Shown here: in pieces, positions 1 through 8,432 of the stretch
Layout: each line of letters begins with the position of its first letter
Numbering within the stretch: position 1 is the stretch's first letter
Source: Daejeonella rubra
GTDB lineage: Bacteria > Bacteroidota > Bacteroidia > Sphingobacteriales > Sphingobacteriaceae
Length of the DNA stretch: 59,491 bases
Assembly (NCBI RefSeq): GCF_900103545.1
Contig: NZ_FNHH01000026.1
Span: 1 to 59,491, forward strand
Direction of reading: 5' to 3'
Made by a program: the position numbers and the translations under genes
The notes under the pieces: model-generated
The model's input: the letters and a program-made list of their open reading frames with translations, nothing else
What the model was told of the DNA's origin: nothing
Databases searched by the model: none

Positions 1-1600
1 GAATTGACAACGGAAGCATTTAAAGTGGCTCCGGTCAAAGATCCTGCATCGGCTGTAGCAGTTACGTTAATATTGGAAGTACCATCAAAGGATACACCGT
101 TGATCGTACGAGCGGTAGCAAGGGCGGTTGCGGTGCCGGCATTGCCGGTAACCGAACCTGTAATTGGAGCTGAAACTGTTAAACCGGTCAAGGTGCCTAC
201 CGAAGTAATTGCCGGTTGTGCAGCAGTAGTAACCGTTGCAGCTGATCCCGTTACAGAACCTGCAATTGGGTTAGTAACCGTCAGGTTGCCCAGGGTTCCA
301 ACTGAGGTTAAGGAGGAAGAAAGAACATTGGCAGCAAGCGTTGCTCCGGTCAGGGAGCCTGCATCTGCTGTAGCAGTTACGTTAATATTGGAAGTACCAT
401 CAAAGGATACACCGTTGATCGTACGAGCGGTAGCAAGGGCTGTTGCGGTGCCGGCATTGCCGCTAACCGAACCTGTAATTGGGGCTGAAACTGTTAAGCC
501 CGTTAAAGTGCCCACCGAAGTGATCGCTGGTTGTGCAGCAGTAGTAACTGTTCCTGCTGTAGTAGCAGTAGTAGCTGTTGTAGCAGTCGCTGCATTGCCG
601 GTGATGCTGCCTGCAATTGGGTTAGTAACCGTCAGGTTGGCCAGGGTTCCTACTGAGGTTAAGGAGGAAGAAAGAACATTGGCAGCAAGCGTTGCTCCGG
701 TCAGGGAGCCTGCATCTGCTGTAGCAGTTACGTTAATATTGGAAGTACCATCAAAGGATACGCCGTTGATCGTACGAGCGGTAGTCAGCTTTGCTGCTGA
801 TCCGGTGATATCTCCTGCAATTGGAGCCGTAACCGTTAAGCCGGTTAAAGTGCCCACGGAAGTGATCGCCGGTTGAGCTGCGGTGGTGACCGTTGCGGCA
901 GTAGTAGCTGTTCCTGCATTGCCGGTGATGCTACCCGCAATCGGGTTGGTAACTGTCAGATTGCCTAATGTTCCAACAGAAGTCAATGATGAATTAACAA
1001 TCGCCGGATTCAGTGTTGTTCCCGTTAAAGTTGCCGCATCCGCTGCTGCACTGATCGTGATATCTGATGATCCATCAAATGCCACTCCGTTTATATTTTT
1101 GGGGGCAGCAAGCTTGGTCGCTGTGGCTGCATTGCCGGTGATTGCTCCGGCAATTGGGGCTGTAACAGTTAATCCCGATAAGGTTCCAACGGAGGTGATC
1201 GCCGGTTGAGCAGCGGTCGTGACGGTTCCTGCTGTAGTGGCACTCGCGGCTGTAGTCGCAGTAGCTGCATTTCCGGTGATACTACCCGCAATCGGGTTGG
1301 TAACTGTCAGGTTGCCTAATGTTCCAACAGAAGTCAATGATGAATTAACAATCGCCGGATTCAGTGTTGTTCCTGTTAAGGTTGCTGCATCGGCGGCTGC
1401 ACTGATCGTGATGTCTGATGATCCATCAAAAGCTACTCCGTTTATATTTTTTGGGGCAGCAAGCTTGGTCGCTGTGGCTGCATTGCCTGTGATAGCTCCG
1501 GCAATTGGCGCTGTAACAGTTAATCCCGATAAGGTACCAACTGAAGTGATCGCCGGTTGAGCAGCTGTCGTGACTGTTCCTGCTGTTGTGGCCGTTACAT
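1..1600 (-). repeat. Tandem ~330-bp imperfect coding repeats
   Basis: Recurring landmarks in the surface-protein gene lie near 203, 518, 860, 1194 and 1545, spaced roughly 315-350 bp. Sub-blocks near 52-125, 365-438 and 714-785 are almost identical to one another, while the copies around 1010-1170 and 1370-1530 form a second near-identical pair. This pattern suggests recent internal duplication or gene conversion, and the copy number could vary between strains. The antisense strand is also open over long stretches because of the low-complexity Val/Ala/Thr codon pattern. Confidence 0.85.
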
Positions 1601-2198
1601 TTGCAGGTACCCAACTGGTTCCATTCCAACTTAGAACCTGACCAGCAACCGGACTAGTCGCAGAGATTACATTACCCTGTAATCTATCTGCATTCCATAT
1701 TGCTGAATTATTATTTGCAGATAAAACAATGTTTGTCCCTGAATTATTAACGCTGACCGTTGTACCGTCTCCTGAAATGATTATTGACCCAAATTTATCA
1801 TTAACTGAAATTACTGATCCGCTTGAACTTGCGAAAGTAACCCATGCTCCGTTTTGCCTGACATAGAATTTATTGTCGCCGGCATTGTACACAAGCATAC
1901 CATTTTCAGGAGTAACAATTGCGGCAAGTGAGGTGATACGAGGTATCAATATAGCTTTATTAGCACCATCAACCTGCAAAGCAATGCTCTGGTTACCAAT
2001 GGTAGCAGTACCAATTGCAATACCTTCTGCATTCAGCAATTTCTTGCTGTTCATATCCAGATCCTGAGATGCTGTATGATCGCCCATATTATCTCCAAGT
2101 CTGATTTGCCTGGTTTGTCCCTGAACCGAATTTAGAGCAAGAACCAGGATTCCTGGAAGGAATACAAATCTGATAAATCGTTTAATTGAATATTTCAT
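1..2198 (-). CDS. Large secreted tail-fibre-like repeat protein (C-terminus beyond window)
   Basis: The minus-strand frame is open from an ATG at 2196-2198 to the window edge (about 732 codons), so the C-terminus is missing. The product starts with a signal peptide (MKYSIKRFIRFVFLPGILVL...), then a segment with LGDNMGDHTASQ and NMNSKKLLNA, which is phage tail-fibre-like wording. A head region follows (ILIPRITSLAAIVTPENGM, GQVLSWNGTSWVP) that is also found in the 254-aa protein next door. The rest is tandem repeats of about 110 residues built on TSVGTLxxLTVxxPI, TGNAATAT and RTINGVxFDGxSxI. These motifs are typical of bacteriophage tail fibres and large surface proteins. It is the last gene seen of an operon with a PorP/SprF-like protein. 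Probably a long surface fibre or adhesin; export through T9SS is possible, but the C-terminal signal is outside the window. Confidence 0.8.
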   Translation of the reverse strand, partial: MKYSIKRFIRFVFLPGILVLALNSVQGQTRQIRLGDNMGDHTASQDLDMNSKKLLNAEGIAIGTATIGNQSIALQVDGANKAILIPRITSLAAIVTPENGMLVYNAGDNKFYVRQNGAWVTFASSSGSVISVNDKFGSIIISGDGTTVSVNNSGTNIVLSANNNSAIWNADRLQGNVISATSPVAGQVLSWNGTSWVPANVTATTAGTVTTAAQPAITSVGTLSGLTVTAPIAGAITGNAATATKLAAPKNINGVAFDGSSDITISAAADAATLTGTTLNPAIVNSSLTSVGTLGNLTVTNPIAGSITGNAATATTAASATTAGTVTTAAQPAITSVGTLSGLTVTAPIAGAITGNAATATKLAAPKNINGVAFDGSSDITISAAADAATLTGTTLNPAIVNSSLTSVGTLGNLTVTNPIAGSITGNAGTATTAATVTTAAQPAITSVGTLTGLTVTAPIAGDITGSAAKLTTARTINGVSFDGTSNINVTATADAGSLTGATLAANVLSSSLTSVGTLANLTVTNPIAGSITGNAATATTATTATTAGTVTTAAQPAITSVGTLTGLTVSAPITGSVSGNAGTATALATARTINGVSFDGTSNINVTATADAGSLTGATLAANVLSSSLTSVGTLGNLTVTNPIAGSVTGSAATVTTAAQPAITSVGTLTGLTVSAPITGSVTGNAGTATALATARTINGVSFDGTSNINVTATADAGSLTGATLNASVVN

Positions 2199-2258
2199 GT
2201 AATCGAGATAGAATATGTTATTAACAATGATCAGCAGATCTAACTGCCTCACAATAAA

Positions 2259-3023
2259 TTATTTCATTAATAAAATTTTGTATTGAGTTCCAATAATTGT
2301 TACCGGATCTGCCTGATAATTAGCAAAACGAATACTTACTTCATTAGCAGCACTTACCCATGCATTATAAACTGAAAAATCAGGAGTATCACCAACAAGG
2401 GCAACAAAAACAATATCACCGGCAACTGCACCATCAACATTTACTTTAATCACGTTTGTACTATTAGGTTCAATGATTAAGTTTCCGCCGGATGTGGTAT
2501 TAAATTCCTTCGGTTTTTCTAAAACTGTAGTTGACACAGACAGTATGGACCTTGGCTCCCAGGCTGTTCCGTTCCAGGTTAAAACCTGACCTGTAGTTGT
2601 GCCTGCACCTGCGGTAATTTGAGTCAGGGGGTCTATTTTACCACCAATATTTTGAAGGTTAAGCTTCGACTCATCTACGTTTGTATTGTTATTGATATTG
2701 GTACTTGAAACACCGCTAAGAAAACTCCAAACACCTCCCTTACGAACATAAAGGCCCTTGAGTGGCTCTTTTTCAAGATAAATCAGCATCCCGTCAAGAG
2801 GATTTAGCGCATTTATTGCAAGTGTATCGGATAAACGTGGCAATAATAGTCCCTTTGTATCACTCTCCAATTCAAGTATAGATGCCCTTTGGATCTGATC
2901 GGGATTGGTACCAATTTTAACCTGTGCCTGAAGTGTACTAACAGAAAAAATACTCACTAATCCAAGTATTAAAACTTTAGTAAATCTTTTTTGAATCTGG
3001 GTTAAGTAAATTCTATTTTCCAT
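2259..3023 (-). CDS. Secreted hypothetical protein, paralogous to head of the tail-fibre-like protein
   Basis: A 254-residue protein with an N-terminal signal peptide ending near VSTLQAQ. After it comes a segment widely seen in Bacteroidota surface proteins: VKIGTNPDQIQRASILELES, then TKGLLLPRLS. The lines DGMLIYLEKEPLKGLYVRKG and GQVLTWNGTAWEPR match, in the same order, ENGMLVYNAGDNKFYVRQNG and GQVLSWNGTSWVP in the large repeat protein downstream. It therefore looks like a short relative of that protein's head without the fibre repeats. It starts 3 bp after the PorP/SprF-like gene and is almost certainly co-transcribed with it. The C-terminal half (about 170-254) may be a small beta domain. 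Function unknown; a structural or anchoring part of the same surface assembly is an inference. Confidence 0.75.
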   Translation of the reverse strand: MENRIYLTQIQKRFTKVLILGLVSIFSVSTLQAQVKIGTNPDQIQRASILELESDTKGLLLPRLSDTLAINALNPLDGMLIYLEKEPLKGLYVRKGGVWSFLSGVSSTNINNNTNVDESKLNLQNIGGKIDPLTQITAGAGTTTGQVLTWNGTAWEPRSILSVSTTVLEKPKEFNTTSGGNLIIEPNSTNVIKVNVDGAVAGDIVFVALVGDTPDFSVYNAWVSAANEVSIRFANYQADPVTIIGTQYKILLMK

Positions 3024-3026
3024 ATG

Positions 3027-3965
3027 TTAAAAATATCTTGGTGAAAGAGAGGTTCTGTCAAAGGAGAACTCATATCTCAAAACAACTTCATGCGAACCTT
3101 TAGAGATAATATTATATTTTGAAGTAACATGATCGTATGCATAACCCAATCTCAATTGGGGAGTCAATTTTAGATCAATTAATCCTACGATCGCCGTTTG
3201 GTTACGATAAGAAAGACCGAGTGATAACATGTCTGCTATCCAAAAATTAGTATTGATATCATAGGAAACCGGACTACCAACCACACCACGAACAAGAAAT
3301 GAAGGTTTAATCAACAGGTCTTCACTAATCGCAAACACATATCCTGCATTGAAATAAATATGCATATCCTGCCTCAATTCGCTAAATGCACCCGTATTAT
3401 TGGCTTTATTAAAATTGTTCCTGATCAAATTAGGTGATGAAAGACCGACATAAAATTTCTCTGTATTGAAAAATATTCCTGTTCCGAAATTGATCTTCGT
3501 GTTATTGAGATTCTGGCTGAATGAAGGATCATTTGGATCGATCACATCAACTTTTGTATAATCAGTTTTAAAATTATAAACACCACCCTGAAGCCCGAGT
3601 GCGAGAGTCGAGTAGTCACCTGTCGGAATTTTAAATGAATAAACACCCTGTGCTCCCATTGTTTTGGTTATTTCATCTCTGTCGTCAATCAATTTTATTC
3701 CGACACCAACCCGCTTATTGGAGATTGGCAGGTCCGCTGATAAAAATGTACTTTGAGGCGCAGTTTTAAATCCGGTCCATTGCTTCCTAAACATGGTCGT
3801 TACGTTTAATGCATCCCTGAATCCGGCATAAGCAGGATTAATTTCCAGAGTATTGAACATATATTCAGAAAAAAGTGGCAATTGCTGGCCATAAAGGTTT
3901 TGAGTACCTGATAGCAAAAATGCGATCCAGATAATAAAAAATCCTTTAAATTTAGCTTTAACCAT
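3027..3965 (-). CDS. PorP/SprF family type IX secretion system membrane protein
   Basis: 312 residues with a signal peptide ending near GTQNLYGQQ, followed by the family hallmark LFSEYMFNTLEINPAYAGFR and RKQWTGFKTAPQST. The remainder is alternating hydrophobic/polar beta strands ending in an aromatic residue (SPRYF), as expected for a small outer-membrane beta-barrel. PorP/SprF proteins are outer-membrane partners of T9SS cargo; SprF of Flavobacterium is needed to put the SprB adhesin on the cell surface. Here the gene lies 2 bp downstream of a gene encoding a gliding-motility type sorting domain, the usual cargo/SprF pairing. It is one of many paralogues in such genomes, so no specific gene symbol is justified. 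Confidence 0.93.
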   Translation of the reverse strand: MVKAKFKGFFIIWIAFLLSGTQNLYGQQLPLFSEYMFNTLEINPAYAGFRDALNVTTMFRKQWTGFKTAPQSTFLSADLPISNKRVGVGIKLIDDRDEITKTMGAQGVYSFKIPTGDYSTLALGLQGGVYNFKTDYTKVDVIDPNDPSFSQNLNNTKINFGTGIFFNTEKFYVGLSSPNLIRNNFNKANNTGAFSELRQDMHIYFNAGYVFAISEDLLIKPSFLVRGVVGSPVSYDINTNFWIADMLSLGLSYRNQTAIVGLIDLKLTPQLRLGYAYDHVTSKYNIISKGSHEVVLRYEFSFDRTSLSPRYF

Positions 3966-3967
3966 TT

Positions 3968-5284
3968 TTACCTGTTTATAATTATATATCCCGTAATAGG
4001 CTTTGAATCATTAAAATTTAGAATGTAATAATATGTCCCATCAGGCAAAATATTATTTACTAAGCCACCCTGGTTTCCAATTCCATCAAAACTGTTTTTG
4101 TAGTTCGTGTCCTTGAAAACCAAACTTTGCCATCTGTTATATACCTCAATCCTTACCTTGTCTGTTGATCTAAGGTTTTCGATAACGAATTTGTCATTTA
4201 AGCCATCGTTATTGGGAGATATACCTGCTGGAATTCTATAATTTGAAATCGAATTATCTCTTAAAACAGATTTAGAAAAATATTCGTTTTGAGTTAGACC
4301 AGACGTGACAATACGACTGCTGATATATGAATTTGGAATTGCATTACCTGAAGATATAATACCTGGAGTCAGGCCGCTAGCAGCAATAACATCCCATTTT
4401 TCATTAAGCGATACAAACCTGCTAACGAAACTTTGATTTCTGACTGTGCTGAATTGCATACCCTCTTCGTTCGAGTTATGCTGCATGTTGAATATTAAAC
4501 TAGCCTTAGGATCTAATTTAGAAGATGATATATTCCATGTTTTAGTTACGAAATTAATATTGTCTGGTGTGCCATAAGTTGCTTTATCATACACATTATC
4601 AAACACCCTAACCTTAAAATCCTGGGCAACACCGATGTAATTTACAGAAGCTGGAGTATAGCTACTCACAGAAGATCCCACAGGGAAAATAATCTGAGCT
4701 TGCTGTAAACCAGTTGTTTTCCTGACCAATGCCCCCCCATTTGTTCCAGTTCCGGTAACAAAATATCGATTCTCATTATACCCGGTAATTGAGCTATTAA
4801 GCTCCATAACAGCATTTCTGCTATTCAATATGATCCGGCCATTAGTGAAACTCACATTATTTCTAACGAAAAGATCCTGTCCCTCCAAAATAACATTCCT
4901 TGAATTTGCTATTTGCAAATTAGAAAAACCAGTATTGCCTTGAGTATTGTTCTGAGTATTGATGTATTGAGCTGCATCAGTTCCTGAAAATTTAATAATT
5001 CCTCCAACACCATTTACTCCTGTTGAACCCTCGTCAGCAATCCGGCTACCAATTCGGCTATTCCATCGCTGACCAAGGAAATTGATCGTTGAACTTTTAA
5101 GAGAACCAATAGAGCCCGAATTATTCACATCAGAAAAAATTGACACATTAGCTTCAGGATGTACGTAAAATGATTCGCCTGTTTGCACGGTCATCTGGAT
5201 CAGCTCCTGCCCCTTTATCAAAAAGGGAGATGCGATACAAATGACAAACGATATGAAATATTTTAACGTTCTATGTAAATGCAA
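3968..5284 (-). CDS. T9SS cargo protein with gliding motility-associated C-terminal (type B) sorting domain
   Basis: 438 residues. A signal peptide (MHLHRTLKYFISFVICIASPFLIKG) is followed by a beta-rich region with parallel-beta-like repeats (residues ~30-330). The C-terminal ~95 residues form a CHU_C/type B sorting domain: IPAGISPNNDGLNDKFVIEN, VRIEVYNRWQSLVFK, LPDGTYYYILNF and GYIIINR. Such domains target proteins for export by the type IX secretion system, often with a dedicated PorP/SprF partner, which is encoded immediately downstream. It is the first gene of the four-gene operon and is preceded by an AT-rich spacer. The passenger region matches no enzyme I recognise; an adhesive or structural role is likely. 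Confidence 0.9.
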   Translation of the reverse strand: MHLHRTLKYFISFVICIASPFLIKGQELIQMTVQTGESFYVHPEANVSIFSDVNNSGSIGSLKSSTINFLGQRWNSRIGSRIADEGSTGVNGVGGIIKFSGTDAAQYINTQNNTQGNTGFSNLQIANSRNVILEGQDLFVRNNVSFTNGRIILNSRNAVMELNSSITGYNENRYFVTGTGTNGGALVRKTTGLQQAQIIFPVGSSVSSYTPASVNYIGVAQDFKVRVFDNVYDKATYGTPDNINFVTKTWNISSSKLDPKASLIFNMQHNSNEEGMQFSTVRNQSFVSRFVSLNEKWDVIAASGLTPGIISSGNAIPNSYISSRIVTSGLTQNEYFSKSVLRDNSISNYRIPAGISPNNDGLNDKFVIENLRSTDKVRIEVYNRWQSLVFKDTNYKNSFDGIGNQGGLVNNILPDGTYYYILNFNDSKPITGYIIINR

Positions 5285-5620
5285 AATTCCTTAAAAAATT
5301 ACTCTGGCATTAATCTACCCCAGGCTCGCGCGTAATAAAGCGATAATCATACCATCGGTATTATTTCGGCCTTTCCATCTCCATTAGAGATCATTTTGCG
5401 TCAATATACGTCAAAATAACACAATATACGATATTTATTTAATTTTAGCGATAAAAATTGGCATAAATGGGGCATTTAAATTTAAATGAACGAGACATAA
5501 ATTGCACAATACGGGGAATATTTTACCCATTTAATGAACATTTACTTAAATATTTATAGAAAGTAAATAAACCATTTCTAAACTAATAGTTAAATACTCT
5601 ATGAAAAAAGAGATGAAATC

Positions 5621-5779
5621 ATGGCACGGCTAAAGAAAAAAAATGGCCGGAATAGAAAGAATATTTCGAAAGCAGGGGCACAAAAATGTCTGAATATGTA
5701 CCAGGAAGCACTCAAAAAAATCAGGAATTCAGGAAATTTTAGCAAAATTTTTATGATAATTAAGTCTATTTTCCCCTGA
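5621..5779 (+). CDS. Possible small basic protein (52 aa)
   Basis: An ATG at 5621 opens a 52-codon frame ending with TGA at 5777-5779. The product begins MARLKKKNGRNRKNISKAGA and is strongly basic, with a hydrophobic tail (KIFMIIKSIFP). A stretch of lysine/arginine-rich codons in AT-rich DNA can arise by chance, there is no visible ribosome binding site, and a shorter ATG frame at 5601 overlaps out of phase. No known family is recognised. Listed because it lies in an otherwise empty spacer and just before a terminator that could serve it on the plus strand. Confidence 0.2.
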   Translation: MARLKKKNGRNRKNISKAGAQKCLNMYQEALKKIRNSGNFSKIFMIIKSIFP

Positions 5780-5820
5780 CAAGAATTACTAAAACACAAA
5801 AATAAAAACTATTGGAAACA

Positions 5821-5853
5821 AAAAAAGCTACCCTTTCGGATAGCTTTTTTTAT
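5821..5853. terminator. Bidirectional rho-independent terminator after rpsJ
   Basis: Arms AAAAAAGCTA (5821-5830) and TAGCTTTTTT (5841-5850), extended by CC/GG pairs around the loop. A-tract on the left and T-tract on the right make it usable in both directions. It lies 18 bp beyond the rpsJ stop codon and ends the rpsL-rpsG-fusA-rpsJ transcript. Confidence 0.85.
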
Positions 5854-5868
5854 CATCTAAAGATATAC

Positions 5869-6174
5869 TTAAACTTTAATTTCAACTTCAACACCACTTG
5901 GCAATTCAAGCTTCATTAAGGCATCTACAGTCTTAGAGTTAGAGCTGTAAATATCAAGTAAACGCTTGTAAGCACATAACTGAAATTGCTCTCTGCCCTT
6001 CTTGTTTACGTGTGGTGAACGTAACACTGTAAAAATTCTCTTTTCAGTTGGCAATGGAATTGGCCCACTTACTACTGCACCCGTAGGTTTAACAGTTTTT
6101 ACGATCTTCTCAGCAGACTTGTCTACCAGATTATAATCGTAAGATTTTAATTTGATTCTGATTCTTTGGCTCAT
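5869..6174 (-). CDS. rpsJ: 30S ribosomal protein S10
   Basis: 101 residues, normal length. It begins MSQRIRIKLKSYDYNLVDKS and contains the S10 signature GPIPLPTEKRIFTVLRSPHV followed by NKKGREQFQLCAYKRLL. S10 is part of the 30S head and in other bacteria doubles as the NusE transcription antitermination factor. The gene follows fusA after a 137-bp spacer that contains an unusual inverted array of 7-bp repeats. Normally rpsJ leads straight into rplC-rplD-rplW of the S10 operon; here a terminator follows and then unrelated surface genes, so the ribosomal super-operon is split at this point. Confidence 0.98.
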   Translation of the reverse strand: MSQRIRIKLKSYDYNLVDKSAEKIVKTVKPTGAVVSGPIPLPTEKRIFTVLRSPHVNKKGREQFQLCAYKRLLDIYSSNSKTVDALMKLELPSGVEVEIKV

Positions 6175-6234
6175 TATTGTTTGTTTATGGTTAACGTTAG
6201 AGCTATTAGTAACGGTAACCGGTTTATTTTTGAT

Positions 6235-6302
6235 TCAAGAGTCAAGAACCAAGAGTCAAGACTTTCCGTCATGCATCTTGGCTCTTGATTCTACGTTCTT
6301 GG
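6235..6302. repeat. Inverted array of 7-bp repeats between fusA and rpsJ
   Basis: Four tandem heptamers of the form YCAAGAN lie at 6235-6262 (TCAAGAG, TCAAGAA, CCAAGAG, TCAAGAC). Four more lie in inverted orientation at 6275-6302 (on the minus strand CCAAGAA, CGTAGAA, TCAAGAG, CCAAGAT). A 12-bp spacer separates the halves. In the fusA-rpsJ transcript this would form a long imperfect hairpin just downstream of the fusA stop. It may be a dispersed intergenic repeat of the genome or an mRNA processing or attenuation structure. Confidence 0.75.
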
Positions 6303-6311
6303 TTCTAATTA

Positions 6312-8417
6312 TTATCCGTTCGCTTTTTTCCCCTTTACCTTAGCTACAACCTCTTCCTGAACGTTTCTTGGCGCTTCAGCATAGTGATCAAACTCCATTG
6401 TAGAAGTTGCACGACCTGAAGTAATTGTACGTAACTGAGTTACATAACCAAACATTTCTGAAAGTGGCACAGTCGCTTTGATAACCTGAGCACCGGCACG
6501 TGTATCCATTCCTAAAAGTTGACCACGACGACGGTTCATATCACCGATCACATCACCCATATTCTCTTCAGGAGTTAGGATTTCGATCTTCATGATTGGC
6601 TCCATCAATACAGGCTTACATTTAGGTAATGCTTCACGGAAAGCAGATTTTGCACATATCTCGAAAGACAATGCATCTGAATCGACTGCGTGGAATGATC
6701 CATCAATCAGACGAACTTTCATATCCTGTAAAGGATAACCAGCAAGTACTCCATTAACCATCGCAGCAGCAAAACCTTTCTCTACAGAAGGAATAAATTC
6801 ACGCGGAATTGAACCACCTGAAATCTCATTCACAAATTGTAATCCGGTTTTACCTTCATCATTCGGTGAAATAATAACCTGAATATCGGCAAATTTACCA
6901 CGACCACCAGTTTGTTTCTTGTATGTTTCACGATGTTGGGCAGTACCAGTTATAGCTTCCTTATAAGAAACCTGCGGCGCACCCTGATTCACCTCAACCT
7001 TAAACTCACGTCTAAGACGGTCGATCAGGATATCCAGGTGAAGCTCACCCATTCCGGAAATAACGGTCTGACCAGTCTCTTCATCAGTTTGTACACGGAA
7101 TGTAGGATCTTCTTCAGCTAATTTACCTAAACCAATACCCAATTTATCAACGTCTGCCTGTGTTTTAGGCTCAATTGCCAAACCGATAACTGGCTCAGGG
7201 AAGTTCATTGATTCCAATACGATAGGATGTTTCTCATCGCAAAGGGTATCTCCTGTTTTGATATCCTTAAATCCAACTACTGCCGCAATATCACCTGCTC
7301 CAACATTCGGAATAGGGTTTTGCTTGTTAGCATGCATCTGGAAAATACGAGAGATACGCTCCTTATTGTCAGAACGCATATTATGTACATAGGAACCTGC
7401 TTCCAGATTACCTGAATAAACACGGATAAAACATAGACGACCAACGAAAGGATCCGTTGCAATCTTAAATGCTAATGCTGCAAAAGGCTCTTTTTCACTA
7501 GGCTTACGAACAACTTCTTCTCCGGTATCAGGGTTAGTTCCTACAATACCTTCAACATCCATTGGAGATGGCAATAATTCCATCACATAATCAAGCATGG
7601 TTTGAACACCTTTATTCTTAAATGATGAACCACATACCATTGGTACGATCTTCGCATCAAGAACAGCTTTACGCAAGGCATCAAGTACTTCACGCTCAGT
7701 AATAGTTTCAGGAGCCTCGAAGAATTTCTCCATCAGACTTTCATCATACTCTGCAACAGATTCAAGTAATTTCTCTCTCCATTCAGTTGCTTCTTCCACC
7801 AAATCATCAGGAATTGGCACTTCAGTAAAGGTCATCCCTTTATCATGCTCATTCCATACGATACCACGGAAGTTGATCAGATCAACTACCCCTTTAAATG
7901 AATCTTCAGAGCCAATTGGTATTTGCAAAGGAACAGCATTGCTTCCAAGCATATCCTTAACCTGCTTAACAACCTTTAAGAAATCAGCACCTGAACGGTC
8001 CATCTTATTAACGAATCCGATACGGGGAACGCTATAATTGTTTGCTAAACGCCAGTTAGTCTCTGATTGTGGCTCAACACCATCAACTGCTGAGAAAAGG
8101 AATACCAATCCGTCCAATACACGTAATGAACGATTTACTTCTACAGTAAAATCTACGTGTCCCGGAGTATCAATAACGTTGATATGATAAGTATCACCTC
8201 TGTATTTCCAGTTAACAGTTGTTGCAGCAGAAGTAATGGTAATACCACGCTCCTGCTCTTGTGCCATCCAGTCCATGGTAGCAGCACCATCGTGCACCTC
8301 ACCAATTTTATGGCTTACTCCTGAATAATAAAGGATACGCTCCGTAGTTGTGGTTTTACCCGCATCAATATGGGCAGCGATACCGATATTTCTTGTGTAT
8401 TTTAAGTCTCTTGACAT
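6312..8417 (-). CDS. fusA: Translation elongation factor G
   Basis: 701 residues, full length. GTPase motifs are intact: G1 AHIDAGKTTTT near residue 16, the switch I segment ITITSAATT, G3 DTPGHVDF near 85 and G4 NKMD near 139. These are followed by the EF-G specific domains II-V (for example RRRGQLLGMDTRAG and PLSEMFGYVTQLRTITSGRA). It drives ribosome translocation using GTP. It lies 15 bp downstream of rpsG in the classical str operon order. The motif set and its position with rpsL/rpsG argue that this is the canonical EF-G and not the EF-G2 paralogue. Confidence 0.98.
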   Translation of the reverse strand: MSRDLKYTRNIGIAAHIDAGKTTTTERILYYSGVSHKIGEVHDGAATMDWMAQEQERGITITSAATTVNWKYRGDTYHINVIDTPGHVDFTVEVNRSLRVLDGLVFLFSAVDGVEPQSETNWRLANNYSVPRIGFVNKMDRSGADFLKVVKQVKDMLGSNAVPLQIPIGSEDSFKGVVDLINFRGIVWNEHDKGMTFTEVPIPDDLVEEATEWREKLLESVAEYDESLMEKFFEAPETITEREVLDALRKAVLDAKIVPMVCGSSFKNKGVQTMLDYVMELLPSPMDVEGIVGTNPDTGEEVVRKPSEKEPFAALAFKIATDPFVGRLCFIRVYSGNLEAGSYVHNMRSDNKERISRIFQMHANKQNPIPNVGAGDIAAVVGFKDIKTGDTLCDEKHPIVLESMNFPEPVIGLAIEPKTQADVDKLGIGLGKLAEEDPTFRVQTDEETGQTVISGMGELHLDILIDRLRREFKVEVNQGAPQVSYKEAITGTAQHRETYKKQTGGRGKFADIQVIISPNDEGKTGLQFVNEISGGSIPREFIPSVEKGFAAAMVNGVLAGYPLQDMKVRLIDGSFHAVDSDALSFEICAKSAFREALPKCKPVLMEPIMKIEILTPEENMGDVIGDMNRRRGQLLGMDTRAGAQVIKATVPLSEMFGYVTQLRTITSGRATSTMEFDHYAEAPRNVQEEVVAKVKGKKANG

Positions 8418-8432
8418 TGTATTGTTTCCTGA

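Larger units (their letters stand above)
5285..5868. promoter_or_regulatory. AT-rich spacer with a perfect 16-bp palindrome at 5473-5488
   Basis: This stretch between the surface operon and the terminator of the ribosomal operon must hold the promoter for the surface operon (minus). A perfect palindrome CATTTAAATTTAAATG lies at 5473-5488, about 190 bp upstream of the first gene, and short AATATACG repeats lie near 5402-5430. No clear TAnnTTTG promoter box was found. The palindrome could be an operator or only AT-rich coincidence. Confidence 0.3.

Noticed and set aside
4..1560. Long plus-strand open frames rich in Val/Ala/Pro/Thr
   Set aside because: They are antisense to the repeat protein gene; its low-complexity Ala/Thr/Gly codons leave the other strand open. 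The minus frame has a signal peptide and fibre motifs.
5599..5799. Minus-strand 66-codon Phe/Ser-rich frame
   Set aside because: Composition follows AT-rich DNA; it overlaps the equally doubtful basic small frame and has no start signals.
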